From: an uncultured Prevotella sp.
Lineage (GTDB): Bacteria > Bacteroidota > Bacteroidia > Bacteroidales > Bacteroidaceae
Assembly (NCBI GenBank): GCA_944319815.1
Contig: CALUEX010000016.1
Span: 1-55,989 of the forward strand
Direction: 5' to 3'
DNA length: 55,989 bases
The notes below the pieces were generated by a model. The model saw nothing but the letters and a program-made list of their open reading frames with translations, made no database searches and was not told where the DNA came from. The position numbers and the translations under genes are program-made. Positions 9,611 to 17,662 of the stretch are shown here, piece after piece; position 1 is the first letter of the stretch; each line of letters begins with the position of its first letter.

Positions 9611-9670
9611 CGGCAGCTCCCGGTGGGCTTTATGCCGGCTTTCGGCTCTTTGCCATTAATTGCCGATATT

Positions 9671-9765
9671 CTGAAAGGTGTCCTTTCGCGTTGCGGAAGG
9701 GCACCTTTTGCGTTGCGTTTTGCCGTCTTTCGCAAGGTAAAAGGCGGCCTTTTGCTAATGCGTTG
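9671..9765. repeat. AAGGGC/GCCTTTTGC palindrome array (family 1)
   Basis: CTGAAAGGTGTCCTTTCGC, GCGGAAGGGCACCTTTTGC, TGCCGTCTTTCGC and GGTAAAAGGCGGCCTTTTGC in a row, 60 bases downstream of the metallophosphoesterase. The rest of the 408-base gap to the TonB receptor holds only the promoter at 9987. Confidence 0.75.
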
Positions 9766-9986
9766 TCAGCCAGCGGGTTGCGCGTAGGCCGTGGTATGCC
9801 GTGCAATCCGTGCCCTCAAGCCATATATTATAATATGTCCGCGAGCGTAAGGGTGTGCCGCCCCGCTCCGTCCTTAACCTTTTTGACCGGATTTTGAATA
9901 AATATTGTAGGATTTGTGACTGTCGTTGAAAAAGCATTGTCAAGTCTTCATAACCTTTGGGCAACGTCTTTGCAATACATCTTGCC

Positions 9987-9994
9987 TACCTTTG
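9987..9994 (+). promoter_or_regulatory. Bacteroidota -7 box for the TonB receptor operon
   Basis: TACCTTTG, exact TAnnTTTG match, 25 bases upstream of the chosen ATG at 10019. Confidence 0.65.
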
Positions 9995-10018
9995 CGGCGT
10001 GAAATAAATGATGTTTTT

Positions 10019-12766
10019 ATGAAGAAAAGTCAACAACGTTTGAGCCTGTTTATGGGTATTTACAGATTAAGGTACCTTTTGGGTATGGCTGCCTTTATGT
10101 CGCTTGCCTTGACACCTGCGATGGGTGCCGGCGTGAACGACGTGGATGTGGACGTGAAGGGATGCGTTAAGGACCAGAAGTCGAAGGAACCTCTGATTGG
10201 TGCCACCGTCAAGGTCGTGGGCAGCAACATAGCCGCCGTGAGCGACATCGACGGAAACTTCCAGCTTTCGGGGCTGAAGGACGGCATATATGACATTGAA
10301 ATAAAATATGTAGGCTACAAGACCGCCGTTAAAAGGCAGGTTAAGGTTGAGGATAACAAGGTCACCACGCTCGACTTCGAGCTTGAGACCGACGAGCGTG
10401 TGTTGTCTGGCGTAGAGGTGGTGGCCAAGGCCAACCGCGAGTCGGAGAACGTAACGATGATGGAGCAGAAGCGTTCCATCGTTGCGGTGCAGTCAGTCGG
10501 CGCGCAGGAGCTGTCGCGCAAGGGCGTAAGCGACGCCCAGGCGGCCGTCACCAAAATATCGGGCATTTCCAAGCAGGAAGGTGTCAAAAACGTGTTTGTG
10601 CGCGGCCTTGGCGACCGTTACAACATGACGACGCTCAACGGGTATCCAATCCCATCGGAAGACCCCGAGTACAAGAACATCGCCCTTGACTTCTTCTCGA
10701 CAGACATCATACAGTCGGTTGACGTGAACAAGGCGTTTTACAGCAACACCCCTGCCGACGCTGCCGGTGCCGACATCAACATCACGTCGAAAGAGCTTAC
10801 CGGCGACGGCAAGTTCGGCGTGAGCGTGTCGGGCGGTTTCAACACGCAGACGCTCTCGGCAGACTTCCTCCGTCTCGACGGAGTTGACGCCTTCGGCTTC
10901 GCAAGCAAGTCGCAGCCCGGCGAAAACATGGACACATACAACTTCAAGAACTCGCTCGACCCCCACAACCAGAGCCTGCAAGTGAACCAAAGCTACTCCA
11001 TATCGGGAGGCAAGAGGTTTATGCTGGGGCGCAACCCGCTGTCGTTCTACATCGTGGCGAGCCACAACAAGAACTACACACACTACAACGAGGAGGTGCG
11101 CAACTCTACCACCTCGGGCACAATATCGCAGGACATGGAGGGCGACATATCTAAGGTGGAGACAAGCCAGGTGGCCCTTGCCAACATCGAATATGCCATA
11201 AACCGCAAGCACCGCATAGGCTACAACTTCATGATGGTGCACGCCACGACCGAAAGCGTGGGCGAATATCTTGGCATGGACGCCGACTACCAGTCGTCAG
11301 ACACCTACGAAGGCTTCATGCGCCGCCAGCAGGCCAACGACAACCTGTTGCTCGTCAACCAGCTTTCGACCAAGTGGCAGCTCGGAAAGAAGTTCGACCT
11401 CGACGCCGGACTGTCCTATAACATCGTCAACGGCGACGAGCCTGACCGCCGCATCAACAACCTCGTGAAGACCGATGACGGCTATGAGCCCATGCGAGGG
11501 ACGGGCATCCAGCAGCGTTATTTCTCCGAGTTGGACGGCAAGGACTTGAACATACGTGCGTCGCTGGCCTACAAGCTCGCCGACAAGTACGACCAGGCGT
11601 CGAACGTGCGCATAGGGTATATGGGCCGCATCGTCAACGACGACTTCTCCGCCGTAGAGTATGATATGTCTGTTTTGCGGCCGTCAATCTTCGATATTGA
11701 CAACGTTCGCTTCAACGATTACTACAATCAGGATAACTACTCGGCCGGAATGTTCACGCTCGACCGCAACGTTGACAAGTACAGCGTTGACAAGAACATA
11801 CATTCCGCATACGCCGAGGCAACTTATCAGTTCACCGCCGGCTTCACCGCCAACCTCGGACTGAAGTACGACAACGTTGACATGACTGTCGATTACAACG
11901 TCAACCGCGGCGGCAGCCAAGGCAGCCAGGACATCAAGAAGTCGTACTTCCTGCCGGCGTTGAACCTCCGCTACAACCTGAACGACAAGCACTCGCTGCG
12001 ATTGGGTGCCTCGAAGACCTACACTTTGCCGCAGTCCAAGGAGATTTCGCCGTTCCGTTACGTCAGCGTTAGCTTCAACAGCCAGGGTAACCCTGACCTG
12101 AAGCCGTCAGACAACTACAACATTGACCTGAAATGGGACTGGTACATCTCTCCGTCTGAACTGTTCTCGGTGACAGGTTTCTACAAATACATAAAGAACC
12201 CAATATCAAGAATAGAGATAGCGAGCGCCGGAGGCTTCCTCTCTTACGAGAACATAGCCGACCATGCCACGGCTGCCGGTGTAGAAGTGGAGCTTAAGAA
12301 ACACCTGTTCTCCCGTCCGCTGCAGGGCGACGGCGTAAGCCGGCTCACTCTCGGGATAAACGGAGCCTATACATATACGTGCGCCAAGGTGCCGTTGGCT
12401 ACCGACCCGAGCGGTTCGCAGCTTGAAGGCGCTGCGCCGTGGATAGCCAACGCCGACCTTACTTACCTCTACCGCAAGGGCACAAACTCGCTTACGGCAG
12501 CACTGGTGTTCAACTATTTCAGCGACCGCATCTACACAATAGGCACCGAAGGCTATCAGGACATCATCGAGAACGGCATCCCCACGCTCGACTTTGTTGG
12601 CACGGCGAAGCTCGGAAAGCACTTCTCCGTAAACCTGAAGGCACGCAACCTGTTGAACTCAACTCACCAGCTGACGCGCGAAAGCAGCGGTAATGACGGC
12701 GAAGTTGTGCTGAGCAAATACCGCAAAGGTGTTGACCTGAGCATCGGAGTAGCATATAACTTATGA
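10019..12766 (+). CDS. TonB-dependent outer-membrane receptor with CarboxypepD_reg-like domain
   Basis: A 915-residue outer-membrane transporter powered by TonB. A signal sequence (hydrophobic stretch about residues 20-38, ending ALTPAMGAG) precedes a carboxypeptidase-regulatory-like domain (about 45-125, VKGCVKDQKSKEPLIGATVKV), a plug domain (about 140-270, with VFVRGLGDRYNMTTLNGYPI) and a 22-strand-type barrel ending in an aromatic-rich strand (SIGVAYNL). The open frame begins at 9926, but the promoter at 9987-9994 makes ATG 10019 the better start. There is no SusD partner; instead a beta-helix lipoprotein starts 36 bases downstream, probably in the same operon. Substrate unknown; not an obvious siderophore or glycan receptor. 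Confidence 0.9.
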   Translation: MKKSQQRLSLFMGIYRLRYLLGMAAFMSLALTPAMGAGVNDVDVDVKGCVKDQKSKEPLIGATVKVVGSNIAAVSDIDGNFQLSGLKDGIYDIEIKYVGYKTAVKRQVKVEDNKVTTLDFELETDERVLSGVEVVAKANRESENVTMMEQKRSIVAVQSVGAQELSRKGVSDAQAAVTKISGISKQEGVKNVFVRGLGDRYNMTTLNGYPIPSEDPEYKNIALDFFSTDIIQSVDVNKAFYSNTPADAAGADINITSKELTGDGKFGVSVSGGFNTQTLSADFLRLDGVDAFGFASKSQPGENMDTYNFKNSLDPHNQSLQVNQSYSISGGKRFMLGRNPLSFYIVASHNKNYTHYNEEVRNSTTSGTISQDMEGDISKVETSQVALANIEYAINRKHRIGYNFMMVHATTESVGEYLGMDADYQSSDTYEGFMRRQQANDNLLLVNQLSTKWQLGKKFDLDAGLSYNIVNGDEPDRRINNLVKTDDGYEPMRGTGIQQRYFSELDGKDLNIRASLAYKLADKYDQASNVRIGYMGRIVNDDFSAVEYDMSVLRPSIFDIDNVRFNDYYNQDNYSAGMFTLDRNVDKYSVDKNIHSAYAEATYQFTAGFTANLGLKYDNVDMTVDYNVNRGGSQGSQDIKKSYFLPALNLRYNLNDKHSLRLGASKTYTLPQSKEISPFRYVSVSFNSQGNPDLKPSDNYNIDLKWDWYISPSELFSVTGFYKYIKNPISRIEIASAGGFLSYENIADHATAAGVEVELKKHLFSRPLQGDGVSRLTLGINGAYTYTCAKVPLATDPSGSQLEGAAPWIANADLTYLYRKGTNSLTAALVFNYFSDRIYTIGTEGYQDIIENGIPTLDFVGTAKLGKHFSVNLKARNLLNSTHQLTRESSGNDGEVVLSKYRKGVDLSIGVAYNL

Positions 12767-12802
12767 TAAAATACATTTTAATCAACCCAATTAATTAACG
12801 AC

Positions 12803-15010
12803 ATGAGAAAGTTTTTTATGACATCAATGGCTTTTGCGGCCATTATGAGCGCGATGACTTTGACTTCTTGCAGCGATGACGAGAACGGAGGCTCAACGCC
12901 AGCGTTGCAGGGTACTGAGCTTAGTGGCGTGGTAGAGGGCACCCTGACGCTTAATGCGGGGACTGAATACACCCTCACCGGCACGCTGACCGTACCTGCG
13001 GGAGCTACCCTCGAGATACCTGCCGGAACCACAATCAAGGCAAACCAGGGCTTTGACAAGTACATCCTCGTGGCCCAGGGAGGACGTCTCAACGCACGCG
13101 GAACGGCAGACAACCCCGTTGTTTTCACGGCTAACGCTGACAATGCGGAGCCCGGATACTGGGGCGGAGTCATCATAAACGGATATGCTCCCATATCAGG
13201 TGCAACGGAAGGCAGTACAGGCGCAACCGAGATAGACAACAACCAGCCATACGGAGGGACGGATGCTGCCGACAATTCAGGTACGCTTACCTACGTGGAA
13301 ATACGTTACTCGGGTGCTCGCTCAAGTGCGGACATCGAGCATAACGGCCTTACCCTCAACGGCGTTGGTAACGGAACGACCATCAGCAACATATATATCG
13401 CCGACGGAGCTGACGACGCAATAGAGTTCTTCGGCGGTTCGGTTAACGTGACTAACCTGCTCGCCGTTAACTGCGACGACGACTGCTTCGACTTCACGCA
13501 GGGCTATAACGGCACGCTGACTAACTGCTACGGCGTGTGGGAAAGCGACTTCACGAGCACCGAGAGCGACCCGCGCGGCGTTGAGGCTGACGGCAACCTC
13601 GACGGCGACGGCCCCAACCACACTCCCCAGGCCGACTTCACCATCAACAACATGACCATCGCCAACTATGCAGCAAGCCAGCCGATGCAGGACGCCATCA
13701 AGGTGCGCCGCCTTGCAAAGGCCACCATCAACAACGCCCTCGTTATCGGTTCTGGCGAAATAGAGGAACTTGTTGACCTTACCGACAGCAAGGACAATGC
13801 TGACGCTGGCACGGTGGTTAACGTCACAAATAACGCCACCAACGTAGGAGCTGAAACCAACGACGGCAACCCTGCCGGCGCAACGGTGAACATCTCGGCA
13901 GGAAACACTGGTGCTGACGTAGCAGCTTTCGAGTGGACAGGCTACCAGTTCCAGGGCACGGCCACAGCCGACATTCCCACGGAAATCACCACTGACCTGA
14001 CGCTTGACGCCTCTACGCAATACTACATCAACGGTGCAGTGCACGTGAAGGACGGCGGCGTGCTGCGCATACCTGCCGGAATGACCATCAGGGCACGCCA
14101 AGGCTTCGCCAACTACATCATCGTTGAGCGCGGCGGACAAATCTACGCAGAGGGCACGGAGGATGCTCCCATCACCTTCACCGCCGACACTGACAACGCA
14201 ACACAAGGCTACTGGGGCGGCATAATCATCAACGGACGCGCCGTAATATCAGGCAGTGGCTCTGGCGTACACGAGGGAGCGACGGAAGTAGACAACAACA
14301 TCGCATACGGAGGAAGCGACAACGCCGACAACTCAGGCGTGCTGACATACGTCAGAATTTTGTACTCGGGAGCACGCTCAAGCGCCGACATCGAGCACAA
14401 CGGACTGACGCTGAACGGTGTAGGTAACGGAACGACCATCAGCAACATCTACATTGCCGAGGGTGCCGACGACGCAATCGAGTTCTTCGGCGGTTCGGTG
14501 AACGTGAGCAACCTGCTCGCCGTAAACTGCGACGATGACTGTTTCGACTTCACCCAGGGCTACTGCGGCACGCTTTCAAACTGCTACGGACGTTGGGAAG
14601 CCGGCTTCACGAGCACCGAGAGCGACCCGCGCGGCGTTGAGGCTGACGGCAACCTTGACGGAGACGGCGCCAACCATACGCCGCAGGCCGACTTCCGCAT
14701 CGAGAACATGACCATCGAGAACCTCTCGACCGCACAGGCAATGCAGGACGCCATCAAGGTGCGCCGCCTTGCAAAGGCCACCATCAGCAATGCCCTCGTT
14801 ATCGGTTCGGGCGAAATAGAGGACATTGTTGACCTTACCGACAGCAAGGACGATGCTGACGCAGGTACCGTAGTCAACGTTACCAAGAGCGCAACCAACG
14901 TTGGCCGCGACACTAACCCCAGCAATCCTGCCGGTGCAACGGTCAACATCGCCGACGGAAATGCCGGATGCCCGACCAGCATCTTCGGATGGACAGGATA
15001 CAATCTCTGA
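12803..15010 (+). CDS. Surface lipoprotein with duplicated right-handed beta-helix halves
   Basis: A 735-residue protein of unknown function. A lipoprotein signal peptide ends in the lipobox LTSC (Cys23), followed by SDDEN, an acidic stretch like the lipoprotein export signals that send Bacteroidota lipoproteins to the cell surface. The rest is two homologous halves (about residues 35-385 and 386-735), each rich in short G/N/D turns typical of parallel beta-helices. Both halves carry YSGARSSADIEHNGLTLNG, NCDDDCFDFTQGY and ESDPRGVEADGNLDGDG, giving conserved Asp clusters that could bind metal and paired cysteines. The TonB receptor is immediately upstream (36-base gap), so the pair may be an uptake or adhesion unit. 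Related proteins are sometimes called hypothetical or mislabelled transporters; I do not assign a function. Confidence 0.85.
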   Translation: MRKFFMTSMAFAAIMSAMTLTSCSDDENGGSTPALQGTELSGVVEGTLTLNAGTEYTLTGTLTVPAGATLEIPAGTTIKANQGFDKYILVAQGGRLNARGTADNPVVFTANADNAEPGYWGGVIINGYAPISGATEGSTGATEIDNNQPYGGTDAADNSGTLTYVEIRYSGARSSADIEHNGLTLNGVGNGTTISNIYIADGADDAIEFFGGSVNVTNLLAVNCDDDCFDFTQGYNGTLTNCYGVWESDFTSTESDPRGVEADGNLDGDGPNHTPQADFTINNMTIANYAASQPMQDAIKVRRLAKATINNALVIGSGEIEELVDLTDSKDNADAGTVVNVTNNATNVGAETNDGNPAGATVNISAGNTGADVAAFEWTGYQFQGTATADIPTEITTDLTLDASTQYYINGAVHVKDGGVLRIPAGMTIRARQGFANYIIVERGGQIYAEGTEDAPITFTADTDNATQGYWGGIIINGRAVISGSGSGVHEGATEVDNNIAYGGSDNADNSGVLTYVRILYSGARSSADIEHNGLTLNGVGNGTTISNIYIAEGADDAIEFFGGSVNVSNLLAVNCDDDCFDFTQGYCGTLSNCYGRWEAGFTSTESDPRGVEADGNLDGDGANHTPQADFRIENMTIENLSTAQAMQDAIKVRRLAKATISNALVIGSGEIEDIVDLTDSKDDADAGTVVNVTKSATNVGRDTNPSNPAGATVNIADGNAGCPTSIFGWTGYNL

Positions 15011-15050
15011 AATGACACCCACCCCAACCCCTCCCGAAGGGAGGGGCTTT
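15009..15050. repeat. CCCGAAGGGAGGG hairpin repeat (family 2), left copy
   Basis: CACCCACCCCAACCCCTCCC followed by GAAGGGAGGGGCTTT. It begins at the stop of the lipoprotein gene and faces an inverted copy at 15178-15222. Confidence 0.8.
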
Positions 15051-15068
15051 GGAATGCCTAATAAGTTA

Positions 15069-15112
15069 AAACCTGCATTCATGCCCCTTTTACGGGGAAT
15101 GAATGCAGGTTT
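15069..15112 (+). terminator. Terminator after the TonB receptor/lipoprotein operon
   Basis: AAACCTGCATTCAT pairs with ATGAATGCAGGTTT across a CCCC/GGGG inner stem, followed by a T-rich stretch. The palindrome probably serves both convergent genes. Confidence 0.8.
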
Positions 15113-15177
15113 GTCGTTTTCTTGAATAAGTTGTATTTACTTATCCTTTGATTGTTGCCACGGACATAAGTTGGGTC

Positions 15178-15222
15178 GGGTATTAAAGCTCCTCCCTTCG
15201 GGAGGGGTTTGGGGTGGGTGTT
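15178..15222. repeat. CCTCCCTTCGGGAGGGG hairpin repeat (family 2), right copy
   Basis: AAAGCTCCTCCCTTCGGGAG with a G/T-rich tail, the inverse of the copy at 15009-15050. It overlaps the last 13 codons of the gamma carbonic anhydrase gene on the minus strand. Confidence 0.8.
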
Positions 15223-15719
15223 AAGTACCACTTCGAATACTCCACGTAATGCTTTGCGAAGCTCTCGGCCTGGCCTGGGCTTGTCTTCTTCAGGAACTTC
15301 GCGGGCACTCCGCCCCATATTTCGTGGGCACCGATTTTGGTGCCTTGCAGCACCAGCGCCCCGGCGGCAACTATCGCCCCTTCGCCTATGTCGGCGTTGT
15401 CGAGCACGGTTGCACCCATGCCTATCAGCGCTCCGCGGCGTATCGTGCAGGCGTGCACGGTTGCGTTGTGGCCTATGCTCACGTCGTCCTCTATCTCCAC
15501 GGGGCCTGTCGTGTTGGTGACGTGTATGCACGCGCCGTCCTGCACGTTGACGCGGTTGCCTATGTTGATGTGCGCCACGTCACCGCGGACCACCGCGTTG
15601 AACCACACCGAGCACTCGTCGCCCATATTGACCTCGCCAACAATCGTGGCGTTCTCGCTGAAGTAGCAGTCCTTGCCCCATGTGGGCGCAAGTCCGTTGA
15701 TTGTCTTTATCAATGCCAT
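15183..15719 (-). CDS. Gamma-class carbonic anhydrase-like hexapeptide-repeat protein
   Basis: A left-handed beta-helix protein of the gamma-carbonic anhydrase/YrdA/PaaY group (178 residues, near the usual 170). Hexapeptide turns run from about residue 22 to 135 (for example ATIVGEV, AIVAAGALVLQG), and three histidines in the family's zinc-ligand positions are present: His66 in ACIHV, His84 and His89 in IGHNATVHAC. Cytoplasmic, probably a trimer; CO2 hydration is possible but unproved for this subgroup. The last residues, TPTPNPSRREEL, are encoded by a dispersed hairpin repeat and are unlikely to belong to the fold. Promoter -7 box at 15758-15751. Confidence 0.9.
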   Translation of the reverse strand: MALIKTINGLAPTWGKDCYFSENATIVGEVNMGDECSVWFNAVVRGDVAHINIGNRVNVQDGACIHVTNTTGPVEIEDDVSIGHNATVHACTIRRGALIGMGATVLDNADIGEGAIVAAGALVLQGTKIGAHEIWGGVPAKFLKKTSPGQAESFAKHYVEYSKWYLTPTPNPSRREEL

Positions 15720-15750
15720 AAGCAGTCTTTCTTGTCTTTGTTTACGTCTG

Positions 15751-15758
15751 CAAAGTTA
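15751..15758 (-). promoter_or_regulatory. Bacteroidota -7 box for the gamma carbonic anhydrase gene
   Basis: Minus-strand TAACTTTG, exact TAnnTTTG match, 32 bases upstream of the ATG. Confidence 0.6.
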
Positions 15759-15846
15759 ACGATTTATTGCGAACGCAGCCATGTATGCCGCGAAATGTTC
15801 TTGCCGTTTGCGGCTTACGGCCTTGCAATATGCCGCAAAACGCCGT

Positions 15847-15887
15847 GCAAAAGGGCATCTTTCACACGGCGAAAGATGCCCTTTTGC
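15847..15887. repeat. Perfect AAGGGCATCTTTC palindrome (family 1)
   Basis: GCAAAAGGGCATCTTTC (15847-15863) and its perfect complement GAAAGATGCCCTTTTGC (15871-15887) with a 7-base loop ACACGGC. It is the cleanest single-hairpin copy of the family together with 26557-26597. It lies between divergent genes, so it is not simply a terminator. Confidence 0.85.
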
Positions 15888-16057
15888 TTTGTAAGCAGAT
15901 ACGTGCGGTTTGCTTATAGTTGCCATCGGGAATGGCGTCTGGTTGCGCATCTTACAAGCAAAAATAAGTGTTTTGCTTACGGTTTTTACCGTTCTTGGGC
16001 ATAGGTTCGTGTTTGCTTGATTAATATTAATGTCCGCCAACGTCCAAATACCCACTT

Positions 16058-16205
16058 TGTAGGGACGCACGGCTCGTGCGTCCGGGTAATGTAGCCCCCT
16101 CCCAGCCTCCCCAAGGGGAGGGGAATGGTGAAAAGGCCAATGTCTTAACTCCTTTACTCCATAACTCCTTAACTACTATAAAACAGCTCTAACTCCTTTA
16201 ACTAC
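16058..16205. repeat. Composite repeat (TGTAGGGACG hairpin + family 2 + TTAACTCC)
   Basis: Three blocks in order: GGACGCACG/CGTGCGTCC hairpin behind TGTAG (16058-16086); AGCCCCCTCCCAGCCTCCCC hairpin (16089-16123); and TAACTCC repeats from 16143. The same three blocks in the same order occur at 27018-27140. With the palindromes at 15847 and 16206 this fills the 598-base gap between the divergent genes ending at 15719 and starting at 16318. Confidence 0.75.
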
Positions 16206-16238
16206 TTAATGAATGCCAGCTTTACTGGCATTCATTAA
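16206..16238. repeat. 14-bp perfect palindrome upstream of the barrel-like gene
   Basis: TTAATGAATGCCAG (16206-16219) pairs perfectly with CTGGCATTCATTAA (16225-16238) over a 5-base loop CTTTA. No T tract follows. It lies 44 bases upstream of the -7 box at 16282, so it could be an operator or a repeat remnant. Confidence 0.65.
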
Positions 16239-16281
16239 CTAAATTTATGATGCCTTGTGGTGTATGGTTGCCATTGTTTTG

Positions 16282-16289
16282 TACATTTG
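16282..16289 (+). promoter_or_regulatory. Bacteroidota -7 box for the barrel-like protein gene
   Basis: TACATTTG, exact TAnnTTTG match, 28 bases upstream of the ATG at 16318. An in-frame ATG at 16294 would fall on or before the start of transcription. Confidence 0.55.
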
Positions 16290-16317
16290 CAAAATGAACT
16301 TTAATACGGTAACAACA

Positions 16318-17259
16318 ATGTTTCGGCTTATGTCGGTGCGGCTCTTTGCGTCCATTGCGTGCCTTGTCGTGTCCGTGTCGGCGGCGTATGGGCAGGAGGT
16401 TTACGGCACGCCGACGGTCGGCGGCACGCTGCTTGCACCTCCGCCGGCGGCGTGGAATGTAGACGCACCGCCTTACCTGCGCGACTCGTTGGCGTTTGCC
16501 ATGCACGTCAGGCGCATCGTGCCCGTGGCCCAGGAGCTGCCACGGCTGCGCATGGCTGACAGTATGGCCGTGGCGGCGGTGACGGTGCGCACCGTCAGTC
16601 GCCTGTCGCCGGCGTTTGCCATGCCCGTGTTCACGCGCAGCCCTTACGCCTTCGACTACAGTTCGGGGGGCGCGATAGCTTCGTGGAGGGGCGGTGCGCT
16701 GGTAGGTTCGTCGTTCCGCACGACGATGCCCGGCCTCGTGTCGGTTGCCGATGCGTCCGTTGGCGTGGTGCAGGGCGTGGGCAATCTTACCCTTAACGCC
16801 AACGTCTCGGCCGACCGTTACCTGCTTTGGCGCGGCACGCGGACGTTTTACAACGTGTCGGGTGCGCTTAGTTACCGTTTCAACGACAACTGGTCGGCAA
16901 CCGTCTTCGGCCGTTACAGTTCCAACCGCTCGTTCTTCTCAATGGCAGCCATGCCCTATATGGGCACTTCGGGCTACGGAGGCTTCGTCACGTTCATGGG
17001 CGAAACCGTCGGCATTGACGTCGGCGTGGAGCGATATTACGACACGTTCGCGCGGCGGTGGGTAACGTCGCCTATAATAACCCCTAAGATAAAGGTGGCT
17101 GAAAAGTTCACCATCGAGTTGCCGGTAGGGTGGATGGTGAAAGAAATTCTTGACAATGCCGTGCACAACCGCAAGAAACGCGGCGGCCCGATGATAATGC
17201 CTACGGGTGTGCCCAGCGTGGGCGAAATCCCTTTCGGCACGCCGGAAATGCCGAGATGA
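16318..17259 (+). CDS. Exported protein, probably an outer-membrane barrel, unknown function
   Basis: A 313-residue protein I do not recognise by name. From the ATG at 16318 a signal peptide is clear (residues 1-23, FASIACLVVSVSAAYGQ). The N-terminal third is proline-rich; the middle (about 115-270) alternates short aromatic/Gly strands such as LTLNANVSADRYLLW, NVSGALSYRFNDNWSATVFG and GVERYYDTFARRW, the pattern of an outer-membrane beta-barrel. The C-terminal 20 residues are Pro/Gly-rich. I chose this start because it leaves an A-rich leader AACAACA behind the promoter at 16282; ATG 16294 is possible. Convergent with the choloylglycine-hydrolase-like gene. Confidence 0.75.
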   Translation: MFRLMSVRLFASIACLVVSVSAAYGQEVYGTPTVGGTLLAPPPAAWNVDAPPYLRDSLAFAMHVRRIVPVAQELPRLRMADSMAVAAVTVRTVSRLSPAFAMPVFTRSPYAFDYSSGGAIASWRGGALVGSSFRTTMPGLVSVADASVGVVQGVGNLTLNANVSADRYLLWRGTRTFYNVSGALSYRFNDNWSATVFGRYSSNRSFFSMAAMPYMGTSGYGGFVTFMGETVGIDVGVERYYDTFARRWVTSPIITPKIKVAEKFTIELPVGWMVKEILDNAVHNRKKRGGPMIMPTGVPSVGEIPFGTPEMPR

Positions 17260-17295
17260 CACCCACCCCAACCCTCCCGAAGGGAGGGAGCTTGA
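17258..17295. repeat. CCCGAAGGGAGGG hairpin repeat (family 2)
   Basis: CACCCACCCCAACCCTCCCG plus AAGGGAGGGAGCTT, starting exactly at the stop codon of the barrel-like gene. Confidence 0.8.
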
Positions 17296-17334
17296 TGTGC
17301 TTTCGCGGCTTAAATACAAATCAAGGCGTGTTTT

Positions 17335-17531
17335 AACCCAACTCGGTCATTAGACCGCAATGTCTTAATTTCTATAGTTATATTATTGCTTCTTGCCGTC
17401 TTATGTCCTTCTGCCGCCGTCTTTTCTTCCGTTCCGTCTCGACGTAGCCCGCTACGCCTTCGACAAAACGGAAGAAAAACCGTCTGGCATAAGTACATAA
17501 TCCGTCTAAGCTCTAATGACCGATTTGGGTT
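17335..17531. mobile_element. 197-bp palindromic MITE-like element (family 7)
   Basis: Ends AACCCAACTCGGTCATTAGA (17335-17354) and TCTAATGACCGATTTGGGTT (17512-17531) are inverted copies with one mismatch. Inside, TTTTCTTCCGTT pairs with AACGGAAGAAAA and CGTAG with CTACG, so the whole unit can fold into one long cruciform or hairpin. No open frame of note. It lies between convergent genes and fills most of the 368-base gap 17260-17627. Confidence 0.65.
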
Positions 17532-17617
17532 TAATGCTATCATAATAAGGTGAAATGAGAATGAAAAAACGGTGCGTGAACATTGAAGAATATTCACGCA
17601 CCGTTTGATTGTTTGTT

Positions 17618-17662
17618 CAAGGCATATTCAGCTCCTTCCCCTCGGGTGGGTTGGAGTGGCTA
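17618..17662. repeat. Degenerate CCTTCCCCTCGGG hairpin repeat (family 2)
   Basis: AGCTCCTTCCCCTCGGGTGG and a G/T-rich tail. It overlaps the last codons of the choloylglycine-hydrolase-like gene, which therefore ends ATPTHPRGRS. Confidence 0.7.
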
